Below the pieces are notes generated by a model. It was not told the origin of the DNA, searched no databases, and worked only from the letters and a program-made list of their open reading frames with translations. A DNA stretch of 60,000 nt from NCBI RefSeq assembly GCF_910592395.1, contig NC_088317.1, positions 13,642,001 to 13,702,000 on the forward strand. The letters run 5' to 3'. Both the position numbers and the translations under genes were made by a program. The stretch is from Lineus longissimus. Its lineage: Eukaryota > Nemertea > Pilidiophora > Heteronemertea > Lineidae. Positions 1 to 13,200 of the stretch are shown here, piece after piece. Within the stretch, counting starts at the first letter, position 1; each line of letters opens with the position of its first letter.

Positions 1-828
1 CTGATAATTGGAGATATATTGGCCTGGAGATAATGACTGCACTTTCGACAAGTTTTAATGAACCATGAGAGTTGGTGATACAGGTTATGTATCATTTGGT
101 AATAGAGAAGTTTTGCTATCCCGCTCCCGAGAATCGATTCACCGAGAATGGTTCTGGTTCTCATTTCTTGTTATTGGATTACTAGAAATGAGTTTCGCAT
201 TCCCGACCAAGATCTATTTTAACAGTGACTGACGTTTTTTTTTATCGATTTCAGCGTCTAGACTGACTGTTTACTAGCATAGTATAGGGCCATATAGAAT
301 TAGCGGAATGAGCGGATTCTGTACAAAATATGATACAATTTAATACAAAATGGAACTTAATGAACTCATTAAGTTTTAATTTGTTCGATACGCCACAGGG
401 ACTATTTGAAAATTGCTTTTTGCGGTCGTTAAGCCATGACTCGCAATGAGGGCATGTAAACTTGTCTGTAGGGACAGTTTAGTTCAGTCGGTAGCTGTGT
501 GCAGCGCTGTATTACCGTACCTCCTTTCGTCTTCAGAGTTCAGGCATGGCGATGATCATTGCGACAAATACTGGCTTTTCCAGGTGATTGAAGCCCAGAA
601 TCCGCTCATTCCGCTTATTCCGCTCATTCCGCTTATTCCGCTCATTCCGCTTATTCCGCTAATTCTACATGGCTGTAGTATAGCCCATTCATCATGCTGC
701 CTAGACTCATCTAATGACCCCATACTGTATCTGGTCATTGAAATGTGAGAAAAGGTCCTCTACCACGGAAATGTCCCACACATTTGCCATTTAATGTTCG
801 CAATGGGCTACTGGGTTTTATAACTCAC
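1..828. other. URB2: URB2 intron, leftmost part
   Basis: No exon is recognised here. It contains an inverted-repeat pair (296-320 and ~597-666) and the nonamer array. Confidence 0.5.
602..660. repeat. 9-bp microsatellite (CATTCCGCT/TATTCCGCT alternating)
   Basis: About seven nonamers. The sequence flanking the array plus one unit is the inverse of 296-320, so the array looks like an expansion inside one arm of an inverted repeat. Confidence 0.9.
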
Positions 829-1242
829 CATGTCTTTGGTGCCATCATGAAGCATCTTCGTGAACTGCCCCGCGCTACAAACACTCAGCAACAAGCCAAC
901 AACATCGAGAGCCAGGCCTTCAATACGACTCAGTGTTGACTCGATAGATTGTTGATCAGTCTGTCCACTTGGAGATGGCGAGGCAAATGGTAGCTTTGCC
1001 TTTGATTCCAACCCATTCTCATGTTGCTTTCCCAGGTGACTTGCTTCAATCCCCACCCCCATCAGGACCGCCTTGGTACACTTCTCCTTGTGAACCTGCC
1101 TAAGGAACGAGGCAAGTTTTCCCATGGACATCTCTAGAACGGTTTCAAGGTTGATTTCTTTGGCAGTGGACTTAGCACCAATTTTGAAACAGATGGCCAC
1201 AGTGGATATGAATGTTAAGCAGGATTCAATATAGTTAGCATC
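829..1242 (-). CDS. URB2: URB2 exon 17, last exon visible
   Basis: The acceptor is ATAATTTCAG and the donor is GTGAGT. The exon is 138 whole codons (residues 1078-1215), including ESCLTFISTVAICFKIGAKS and SRIEGLALDVVGLLLSVC. The remaining C-terminal exons are not found between 828 and 1, so they lie outside the window. Confidence 0.82.
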
Positions 1243-4200
1243 CTGAAATTATATGCAAAAACGTTGTTTGAGTACCAGAATTGAACGGGAAGGAAAAATT
1301 TGTTTGTTGTTCTGGGCGTGGGGGCTGACTAAGAGTCCATTCAACTCCATCTTCAGTCTCCTTCAGAATGGAAAGCCACGTAGCAATATCAGATTTATTA
1401 TCATACAGATGCCAAGTCGTCAAGATGGGATGGGTAAATAATTAGCCTGTCTTCAAGTCACATGTGTAGCCTGATTTTAATAATGTGCCGTCTCCCTGCA
1501 CGCCATAGGAAATCGTTGAAATTTTTTTAACCGCATCTGACTTCCAAGTAGGCCTACATCTCTGATCTGAACCTACCTAATGAGCATCACAACCCGTGAT
1601 AAAGTCATAAAGGGCAGATGTCATCACCTGTTCCTCAGTGTGGGATGCACAAAATTAAAGCGTCCAAAAAGGTCAGGAATTGTCCAAAATATATTTTCAG
1701 AACTATTCAGGTTCTGAGCGTTAGATTTGGACTTGACATTAGGATCTTCTACTTCAGCGTTCGCACTGTGCTGAATATTTCTTCAGAGAGTGTTCCTCCT
1801 CAAAGGTAGGATGAAATTTCTTGCATGCTACTAATGTTACATGCCATTTGGGGGGACTGACCAAGTGACTTGGACTTCAGCATGGGCCAGAGGCCGGAAG
1901 AAGAATCCGTCACAAGCTTCTCTGGTTTCTCACCAGGTGTCGTCATTTGCTTGCCCTGACAAAGACACTAGGTAAAAGGAACATCTAATTTGAAGGACGA
2001 TGGATGATTTTGTTCAAAATAGGATGGGTAATAGTGTCACTGTATCTCACCATATCAATATTTATTCCATCCAGAGCACTGTTCGCGAGGGAAGGAAGCT
2101 GGTAGATGAGCTGCGATGACTCCTCACTCCTCCAGTGATACGCAACCATGGTGCTACAGATGTTCCAAAGCTGGCGAGGGGGTCGTGCGTTGGAAACATC
2201 TCTTGCGCAGAGAAGAGTAGCCAATGGCTCCAACTTGATGAATGATTGTTGGTATGCCATCCTGGTCACCTCATCAGCATGATCGTTTTGTAGAGCCTGT
2301 CAAAGGGAGAGGTTTATTACAGTCTGGCCTAACATGTACCACGGTTTTTTTCAATTTCAGTATCGTTTCAAAATTTCTCAGATTCTATAAAAAGATGGTG
2401 ACGTCACTTTACGAGTGAGAATTGCGTGGTCTAATATCCAAACCTGTATGACAAAGCAATTTTCAGCGTGATGTCGTGATGTCATGCCAATTTATCATTC
2501 ATGGGGACTTCCGATACTTGATACACAACATGGGCACTTCCGATACTTGATACACAACATGGGCACTTACCATACTTGATACGCAACATGGGCACTTCCG
2601 ATACTTGATACGCAACATGGGCACTTCCGATACTTGATACGCAACATGGGCACTTCCGATACTTGATACGCAACATGGGCACTTACGATACTTGATACGC
2701 AACATGGTCACTTACGATACTTGATACGCAACATGGGCACTTACGATACTTGATACACAACATGGGCACTTACGATACTTGATACGCAACATGGGCACTT
2801 CCAATACTTGATACCCAACATGGGCACTTACGATACTTGATACGCAACATGGGCACTTCCGATACTTGATACGCAACATGGGCACTTCAAATACTTGATA
2901 CGCAACATGGGCACTTTCGATACTTGAAACACAACATGGGCACTTCCGCTACTTGATACACAACATGGGCACTTCCGATATTTGATACACAACATGGGCA
3001 CTTCCGATATTTGATACACAACATGGGCACTTCCGATACTTGATACACAACATGGGCCCTTCCAATACTTGATACACAACATGGGCACAGAATTGACATA
3101 TAAATGCCATTTCTTACCGAAGCAGTATGTATAATGAGGAACATGCACAACAAAACCTGCCAATAGGGGGCCCTGCAGGCAAGTGGACCATGGTTGTAAT
3201 GAGAAAGCCATTTCCCGGGTCAATGATTATTGAATATTTTAACCCTTAATTCCTCTACATTGGGAAATAGCACCGAAAATGTTGTCCAATTGGTCCTTAA
3301 TTCTAATTTTGATGAGTTTTAGGGAGAAAATCAACAAAACTTAATTTCAATAGAAAATGCACTGGAAGTGTACCTTTTAGTACTGGTGCTGCCATCTGCC
3401 TTTTTTAGTTCTGCAGGTTCCTCATTGTGTTCAATCAAATGGGAATGTGCCAAAAAACGAAATGGCATCGAGCATCAAATGTAATTTGATGCAACAGGTC
3501 ATACAAAATTTAATACAATGGCTAATATTTATAAAGACTAGTAAATGCTTTTACCACAGTTTTCTACAGAGATGGCTAGCGTAAATGTACATGAAGTTTA
3601 AAGTAAAAGCATTTACTTGTCTTTTATAAATATCAGCCATTGCCTGGTGCCTGGTGCTTCATTGGACTATCAAGACTGCATCATTTGATTTTAGCTATAC
3701 TCGTTCTCTGGGAGAGTATGGTGCTGTGGTGTGGCAAATGGACGACTGTAGGCTCTTTGGTTCAAGTATTATAAGTTCAGATCTATACTTGGTTCAAGCT
3801 AACCGTCATAACTTTAGAATGATCAACAGTAATGAGGAACCTGCAGAACTAAAAGTCCCGATGGCAGCACCAGTACTAAAAGGTACACTTCCAGTGCATT
3901 TTCAATTAAATTCAGTTTTGTTGATTTTCTCCCTCACAAAATTCTCATCAAAATTAGAATTAATGACCAATAAAACAACATTTTTGGTGCTATTTCCCCA
4001 TTTAAAGTAATTAAGGGTTGAAATATTCAATAATCATTGACCTGGGAAATGACTTTCTCATTGCAACCATGGTCCACTTGCCTGCAGGGCCCCCTATTGG
4101 CAGGTTTTGTTGTGCGGGTTCCTCATTGTTCGCCCACACCCCAATCACTTTCCCACTTAACAGTACAATAAATGGTTTACCTTATGAACTGCCTGCAGAG

Positions 4201-7200
4201 AGATGGCCAGAGTTTCTAGACTCACAAGGGATGACTTCACCTTTACATCATCAACAACCTGCAATATATAACTGACATGAGTACTTTTATTTGTTCTTAT
4301 TTCTTGTTTGCTCTTTTCGATAGTTTTGCATATGATTACCATTTCAATGAAAAATGTAAAACATTTTCAATCTTTCTTTTACTTAAAATGAAACCACAAA
4401 TTGAATCTGGGCAGAAACGTTGTCATCTGAGGTTGTTATATGAGGAAGCACACCTTGAGTTGTTCAGATCAACTGGAATTCTTTCAGCATAAACTCACCC
4501 GCCCAATGAAGAGCAGCAAGCTGTTGGCCCCAGCCTCCCTTAGGTGACTCTTAATCAGAATCTGCATCAACTCCTTCAAGGCATCAACAAATGCCCTCCC
4601 TTCTTTAACATCTGTATCACATAGCTGTCCCAAATCATAGAGTTGCGTAATGAGCATCTTGAGAGAGGAGGCCATGGGGCTGGGAGGTCCCCCAGCCATG
4701 AGGGCACGTAACAGCTCCAGGCATCGTGTGGTCAAGTCCATGGGGACCGATCCATCGTCGCGTCTCATCCCCATGAGAACAGCGAGTAATCCAACAATGC
4801 ATTGCAGGCTCTCGTTCGTGCGGTAAGATTCTAATGGTTGCCAGCTCAATGCCTGAAAGATATGCAAAATCAAGAACTGTAAATCGGGATACATTAACAT
4901 GACTTTTATTTTTTGGTTTTACGCATTAAGGCCACATTTTTTTCATTTGTTGGATTACGACTCCGCCTGGGGTCATTTTCCTGACGGCCGTTCTTGAAAC
5001 ACTTTTTTTCTCCTGCGACCATAAAATCGAGAGAAATGAAGAAAAGAAATTCCCGACGACCAATTTCAACCAATTTTTATTTTTTGGGTCCCCTTATATG
5101 ATCTGAGACTAAAATTAATAAAAAGTAAGCATGTTTTTATTTTTTATTTCCCAGCTCCACATAGATTTTGAGTCTGATGGAAAAAAATGTATTCCCGCCC
5201 CACATTGGTTTTTTAATTTCTGCCCCACCCACATGGCTTTTGACTCTAAAGCTTCGAAATCCAACAAAACAAATCAAAATGTGTGGCCTAACAATCGCAA
5301 AAATATGGCCGTGAAAAGATGCTAATAATGGTGTCACACAGTGGAGAAAATCAGGGAACCTCAATACCTACGTTGGTTGTCAGAGTGGTGCTGTCGGAGT
5401 GGTGCTGTCGGAGTGGCACAGTGGAAACATCGGTGCCTGTCACCTCTGAGGTCCCGGGTTCGATTCCCGGTCAGTCCCGGTGCACTCATGTGATAGAGAG
5501 GGTGACTCTCTCCAACAGCGTAGGTCTCCTCCGGGGTCTCTGGTTTCCTCCTACTTACATTACAATTGCCCTAAATTGTTTATAGAACTGATAATGTCCC
5601 AGTTGACATTCAGCTCTCAACTCAATATCTATACCTCAGTTGGTAGAGCAGTGGACCGGCAATCCAAAAATATGTGGTTCAAATCCCAGTCAAAACAAAA
5701 GAATTTTCCTGTACTTTGTATTCATTCAACCTGTAATGAGTAAGGTAGAATGGGGTAACTGCAGCCCTGGTTTAATTTTAGCCCTGCCTATGATATTGAT
5801 TGATATCCCCATGCATTAAACAATGCAGGGGCTACAAATAAACCGGGGCTACAATTACCCCATTCTTACCCTACATCTTGTGGTCATAAATGGCCATAAT
5901 TTTCTGGCAGTAAAATTTACTTGTACTCAACTGGTAGTCAATAAATGGCCTACCTTTCTTACCCAAATACTCACATATTGGTACGCATATGAAACAGACC
6001 GCCACATTACCTTCAGACATTGTAGTAACTCATCCAAGACCAGAGCCTTTACAGAGACGTAGGGTGAGATGGCATTAGCAACAAAACGCTCAAATAATTC
6101 CCCCCAATCTTCCGTCTTTACGTGACCACCTGCTGGTGTTGTTTGTAACAAATTAAGAATCAATTCGAACGAGGAAGCTTCACTTTTCCGCTTTTTCTTG
6201 GGTCTAGAAAATATAAGCAAAATTATGGTAATACGAAACCGATAAAAAAAACTTAGGGTTGAAGAGAAATATGTTAAAGGGGGACTATAGGCAGGAGCAG
6301 AGGGGCTTATTCGGCCATCTTTAGGTGACTTTTATACACAGTAATGGCCCTGGGTCATGTCAGATTCCGCATGAAATATATTCCTCGTACAGGTGTGAAT
6401 CATTTCAACGTACTGTGAGATGTGAGAGACCCCTATTGGCAACTTTGTGTGACTTTATCTTGCCAGCTTAGCTGCTGCCTATATTGTCCCTTTAAGACTT
6501 ACAGAAAGACCCAACCTAGATGACTGAAAAAAGATAATCTTCATTTATTATTCACGAAGCGCTCTACGTTATTTATCAACTTGACTCTGTCCAGTTTGTT
6601 GTTGTCATTGTTACTACGGTGACAGCAGGCTTCGGACATCAGCTTTCGAAGCAGGTTGTCCACATTTCTGCAATGAAGTGACTAAATGACTATGATCATT
6701 AGTTATGTATCATTATCAAGAGCAAGATTTGAATATTTATATATATATCTGAATTTGTGAAGTGTCCCACGGAGGGTTATTTCAGCTTTAACACCCCTTG
6801 TTATGTAGAATACACCATGGTTAAGCAAGTTCAAGAATATTATAACAATCGTTTTTCATTACAACACAGAAATCAAGGCAACCACAATGACATACATGTG
6901 ATCAGTTTGATTACTAGAAAAAAATAACCCTTTTGCTGCGGATGACGTGCCTAACACGTCATGTACATGGTCCCATGTCATGTTGGTGACGTGCCTAACA
7001 CGTCATGTACATGGTCCCATGTCATGTTGGTGACGTGCCTAACACGTCATGTACATGGTCCCATGTCATGTTGGTGACGTGCCTAACACGTCATGTACAG
7101 TCCTTCAAAAAAGTAAATGGACACACAAAAATCAAATTTTCTTGAAAACGGCTGGTGATAAATCGATGCGGTTTGCTGCATTTGATAGGGCATTTAGTTG

Positions 7201-10200
7201 TGCATCATGATATCTACCACTTGGAAATTTGCTATTTTACCTATAAGTCAATTTTTTCGATTTATGAAAGGTCCCAAAATCAACTTTTTTATCACGCATT
7301 TTTTGGGGGCAAATTTTATATTGACTGGAAGCTTCTGTTGAGTTATGAGTGAATATCTAAGAAATTCCACAGTTTTCACTTGAATCTGCAACTTATTAAC
7401 CCATTTGTGCAAAAGGGTTTTGTTACCCGGTCTTCTACTGCGGAGATGCCCCCTTGATATTATTCACCTGGCCCAGACAACCGGAATCATGTCACCATTT
7501 CAATGGCCTTGTTTAATATGCCTATGAATAGCTCTCCCAGGCCTGGATTTGGCAGCTGGACAATGGGTTCACCAATATTACTTTACCCTCGCGTTTACAA
7601 TACATCAATGTTAACAACATTTCCACCCCCATTCAAAACCTCAGCCAATAAGGAATTAACACTCAGGCTGCATGTTGAAACTGACATAATTGGCTATGGT
7701 CGACTTCTCCAAAGTAATTCCAAAGTCAATAAACAAGGTGCAAAATTTTGACATAAAATGCTGTTTTCCCACCAATTAACACAAGATATTTTCATCACCT
7801 TGATGGGGACGTGGGTTTTTCATCATGGTGATTCATCCTATCAAGAAAAAGTACGAAAAAAATCGGAAACGAAAAAGTTGATTTTGGGGCCTTTTGTAAA
7901 TCAATAAAAGTCGGTATTAGATAAAATGGCTAATTTCTATGTGGTAGATACCATGATGCACAACTAAATGTCCTATCAAATGCAGCAAACCGAATCGATT
8001 TATCACCAGCCGTTTTCAAGAAAATTTGATTTTTGTGTGTCCATTTACTTTTTTGAAGGACTGTACATGGTCCCATGTCATGCAGGTGAAGTGCCTAACA
8101 CGTCATGTACATGGTCCCATGTCATGTTGGTGACGTGCCTAACACGTCATGTACATGGTCCCATGTCATGTTGGTGACGTGCCTAACACGTCATGTACAT
8201 GGTCCCATGTCATGTTGGTGACGTGCCTAACACGTCATGTACATGGTCCCATGTCATGTTGGTGACGTGCCTAACACGTCATGTACATGGTCCCATGTCA
8301 TGTTAGTGACGTGCCTAACACGTCATGTACATGGTCCCATGTCATGCAGGTGACGTGCCTAACACGTCATGTACATGGTCCCATGTCATGTTGGTGACGT
8401 GCAAAGCACGTCATGCCCTACTTAAAATACTTATTCACCAGCACTTGGTCTCAACCAATCTTGACACTAGAGGCGCTGATTTCGTTCATCACAACGCCTC
8501 TAGAACTAGTAAGTTGCCACCATCTTGAAAAGTAGTATCGCCGATGTAGATCAGGAAAGAATCTTTCTTATTGCTGTGAGGCTATCTCATCACCACAAAG
8601 CCCGCGAAAATGATTGCTGCACTACGCTGCGTATGTAGTTCTCAATACATTCATCTTAAAACCCACTAGCAAGTGTCAAATTTTATTTATAAAGATCATA
8701 TTTTGTTATTTTTTAATAAAATATAACTTTTTATGAGAGAAAGTGGCACTAATTCGGCCTGAGTAAGATTTACAGTCTGAACTGGCGACAGAGTTTATGA
8801 CGTAGGATTGTCAAACCCTGAATCTCAGGATGCTGACATCCATGATGGCGGCAATTGATCAATTCCAGTGTCTGACCAATTGATCAATTCCAGAGTCTGA
8901 AATTTTTTAATTTCGGCACTTGGGCGATTTTGGGTCTCAACCTCTCTAAATATGCCAAACACACTCGGGAATAATTCGTTTCATCCTGACAGTATAGATG
9001 GCGACACTTTCGAATAGTTTCGACTGTTGAGTTAAAAGTTAGCTCCACTGTTTATCATTGGTATCGACTGTCAGCAAATGGTGGCACTGGCTGAAAAATG
9101 GTTGTCGCAGCAAAAGGGTTTAATGCGACAAAGCTTACCTCTCCTGGCCGACACCTCCCAACTTGAATTCCAGTTGTCACATTATGGCCCAACAATAGAA
9201 CCGCTACCCTGCGAACTCGAAACTGCTAAGTTTTGCCAATGTCAGCTTCTTCCCGTCTTAGGTTTTTACCGGGCCGTTCGAAACTCCCCATTTTTATAAG
9301 CGTTTCACTACAGGTTTCCTTTAGGTAGAAATAGCATCAAGGACCAACTGCATGAAAATATTTCTACCTGATAACTAACTTTGAAATTCCAACAATATAC
9401 TGATATTGTGAGAACTTTTCACCTCAGGTATTAGCTGGATGCAGTGACCTTCAGGTAAAATGCTGTTTTAATTCTCGAGATGCTAGCATACAACATTCTA
9501 CACATGCCAGAGTTATTGACAAATGATGACATCCACTACTGAAATGGATTCGATTGACCTGAGTTGCATCTTGCTGAGGCGCTGAAAACTCAAAACCATG
9601 CAGATGAAGACTCATCCCAGTGTTGAAATGATGCCACGTCTCTGCAAACATTAGCAAACCAATTGCAGATATACAGGGTGTCCCAAAAACTTTACACCAA
9701 AGCATTTTCAGAGCTGTATATAAGTTTCTATTGTATACAATGTATATAATATACATGTATTACACAGTGGTTTGTTTCTTGGCCTTCTGCATTCATACTT
9801 GGCACAGGAAGCACTTCTTCGGTGACAATGCACTTGAGAATGTTTTATAGTCCTCTTATTCCTAATTGTCTCACATGTAGCTAATAGTCGTACTTCCACC
9901 TATCAAATCCCTGTGTCTTTTGCGCTTACACCTATGAATTGCCATGTCTAAATAGACCCGTGTGTCAAATCCCCGTGTCTATTAGCCCCATCGAGCTCGA
10001 TGGAACACGGGGTTTTATGATAGGTGGAAAGTACAATTTAAGTTTTATAGTCTCAGTTTGATTTCTCATTGTCTTAATAGGGCCGTTATGACGACAGGCG
10101 AAAAGACCGCATTCGGATCGAATCTGGATGAATCCGGATTAAAACCACCCAAGGCGATGGTACCTTTTTAGTCCGGATGCAACCACATTGATCCGGATCT

Positions 10201-13200
10201 TTTTGCGTTTACACGACGAAAAATTAATCCGGATTCGGGACGCATCCGGATTTTTTCGCGTCGTCTAAACGGCCCTATTGTCTTACTGGTCATAGCAAAC
10301 TTGTCTAATTCATTGTATTTTTATCAATGTAAAGTGCCATGAAATTGTTTTACATATAGCCCTATATAACTTGTATAATAATAATAATGATAATGAGTAG
10401 ATGGACATGGACATGAACAAATGATAGTTCAAGATTTCACCCAGGTTGGTTGAGAAAAAAACTGTACAGAGCGAAGTGCCTAATTTCAATGCACTGCACC
10501 AATGTACACAAATACACAAAAAAATTGTTGTCATCATGGTTACTAAAATTTTAAAATCCTGTTAGATCTCGGTTTTGATGTATGTCTCGTAATGACGTTA
10601 TAGTATGAACATCAAACCAGACCAGACCAATACCATATCACATTCATGTGCGTTCACACGGCCGACCAATGTTGACCAATGTGAATCGGTCTAGATTGGT
10701 TGGGTTCCGTGTCTTCAAACGGCCCTATTGACTTCATATCTTTGTTCAACGTTAACGTTTGTTCAACTGCTAGAGCAGAATGGCAGGGTGCCGCATCCCG
10801 CCCTGTCGCCCTATTTTCACCTATTATGATTATCATGATTAGAAGAAGTGGTCTGACACCTAATAAAAGGCATACATGTGTTTTAAAATGCACGATTGGC
10901 TCCATAAAATCACTTTTGTACCTTAGAACTATAAAAATTGTTGACTTTTCAAATAAAAGCAGAATTTGCCGCGATGAAAAATGCCCTTTTTTGGCTGAAA
11001 ATTGCTCCTGCCTTTTCAGAGTCTGAAATTGCCTTGCCTTTTTGAAATCCTGGCTAAAACACTATCAACTCATACAAATGTCTAGACAGTCATTAGAGTC
11101 ATTTTTCCCACGCCATGGCACATATCGACCAATCATAAAAAAACACAGGGTACAAAGTCACCAATTGATTTACACATCTGTTTTATACATAAATCATCAT
11201 TTATATTGCATCATATCATTTGTCATTCTTTCCCATGAATGCATTTATGGTTTTCCATGCATTGGAATATAAAGTTTGAAAATACACTTGAAGCAATCAA
11301 ACCAACTTGGACAACAGACTATAAGCCAGCAAGCAATTACATGACTAACATTGCGCTACATTATGTCGCAATGTTGTGAGAAGATGGTGTGCGTATTAAC
11401 GTCATGACATAATTGTGGCGATATAATGCACAAAGTAGCCACCTGCGGTCTCTCGTGGGTTTCTGGGCCAAGACAACCACTCGAGATATTTCCACTCACG
11501 AAACACATGAGTGTCGTTTTCTGTTTATGACTAGACATGCCACTACTGGTTTTTTTTTTAAGGATTTGTAGCTCGAATCATTGCCAATTTCACTCCCGTA
11601 AATCCAAGACCAAAAGTGCACCTTGCGTCCCAATGACATGAAATCCACGGCCGCAATGACGCGATGATGTTACCAAAACAGCGACAACAATGTACCCCCG
11701 ACCCCCATTGTCAAGCCCTCAACAATGACGCGTGTCGTCACAAAGACTGTCCACCGCGTCACAGAGTTCACCCGTGTGATCTGGGAAAATACCACATGGC
11801 TGGGTGGCACGCTTGACAACCCACAGAAACAATCGAATAAAGTTGTTTAGCCAAGTCTGAAGTCGGTTTTAATGATGTTCAACCGAAAGATCATCAAAAG
11901 ATCTAAGGTTTGGTGTGATTTTCTGCCGTGATTTGTATCAGATTTGATTTTGAGACGGGTTTTCGCAAAACCTCGATGACGTCTTGGTATGTGATAAAAT
12001 ATCGCATAACGTTAGGCTTTCCCGGGCTGCGGAGTCCAGCATCAGAGATGGTCAATCAGTTAGATTATTGACATACATGACTTAAATGTTATCTCCACCG
12101 TTCATGAGCGAGGAAGCACTGACACCATTCATTATATATCGGATAAAAATGTCAAAATAAGAGTCATGGTATAAATGTATTGTAATGCAATGTAAATAGC
12201 TAATCTATACAGTGCAATAGAAGAATGAATTTCGTTTAATGCTCCTGGAAAAGATGACTTGTCTTGGTCATGGTGATGAACACTCACCTATTCCAAAGTC
12301 ACATCAAGAGTTTTGTCAATACACAATCTCCGGATTTTGGATTCTAGAGTTCTGTGTCTCCCTCGTATGTTACGCCGATCTGCTGACGTATTTCATCAGT
12401 GATTGAAGCGATCATGAGAGACTCCTCCAGCGTTATCAGGTGACACTCCGTCTGGCCATTCATGATACATTCCCGTGCCGTTTCAGCAACATAGCACAAG
12501 CCAGACACCATGGAATAAGTGGTTGGCCGCCCGTCAGTGTGGGTTGGAGAAGGAATGGGGACCTCTACGCGACCTGAGGGCCTCACCAGAACAGACGGGC
12601 CAGTAAACACAGCCGGTAATTCAAGTTTGCCCTCTGTGCCATAAATGGTCGCCGAGTTAGTTCCTCGATAGCGCAGGTCTAGCGTAAAGGTACACAAGCG
12701 TCCGGCGCTGAATTTCATACAGACAGACGTTCCAACATCGACACCTTCCTCACTGAGATGACCAACAGCTTTCACCTCTTCAGGCCGTTCCTTGAACGCC
12801 AACAGTGCCAGTTGAATGCAGTAGACAGCAAGGCCAAGAGTAGCTCCTCCGCCATTTGCCCTGTACTTCCATTTGGACTCATCTTTTTTAGAAATACAGA
12901 GATGCGCACTGACCATCATAGGTTCTCCAATCGTGCCACTGTCTAGCTCACCACACAACAGTTTGTAGATTGGGAAGCAACGACCCCTAACACACTCCAT
13001 CAAGAAGAGATTCTTCGACCGAGCTAAATCGACCAGCTCCTGCACTTGCTTGCGATTCAGCGCCATTGGTTTCTCACACAAGACATGTTTCCCCAAATTC
13101 AACATCATCTTGGTTGCCTCGTAATGATAAGGGATGATAACACCAATGTAAACCACATCTATGCAATTATCGGTTGCGAGTTCTTGATAAGACCCGTAAG

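Noticed and set aside
2500-3087. CRISPR array (regular 29-bp repeats)
   Set aside because: The repeats are contiguous with no unique spacers, and the genome is clearly that of an animal.
2482-3223. Overlapping cysteine-rich repetitive ORFs on the minus strand
   Set aside because: They are produced by the 29-bp minisatellite. Several frames are open because the repeat lacks stops, and no start context or conserved domain is present.
5636-5700. A functional tRNA gene
   Set aside because: A and B boxes are present, but no paired acceptor stem or clear anticodon stem can be drawn. It is better explained as a SINE head.
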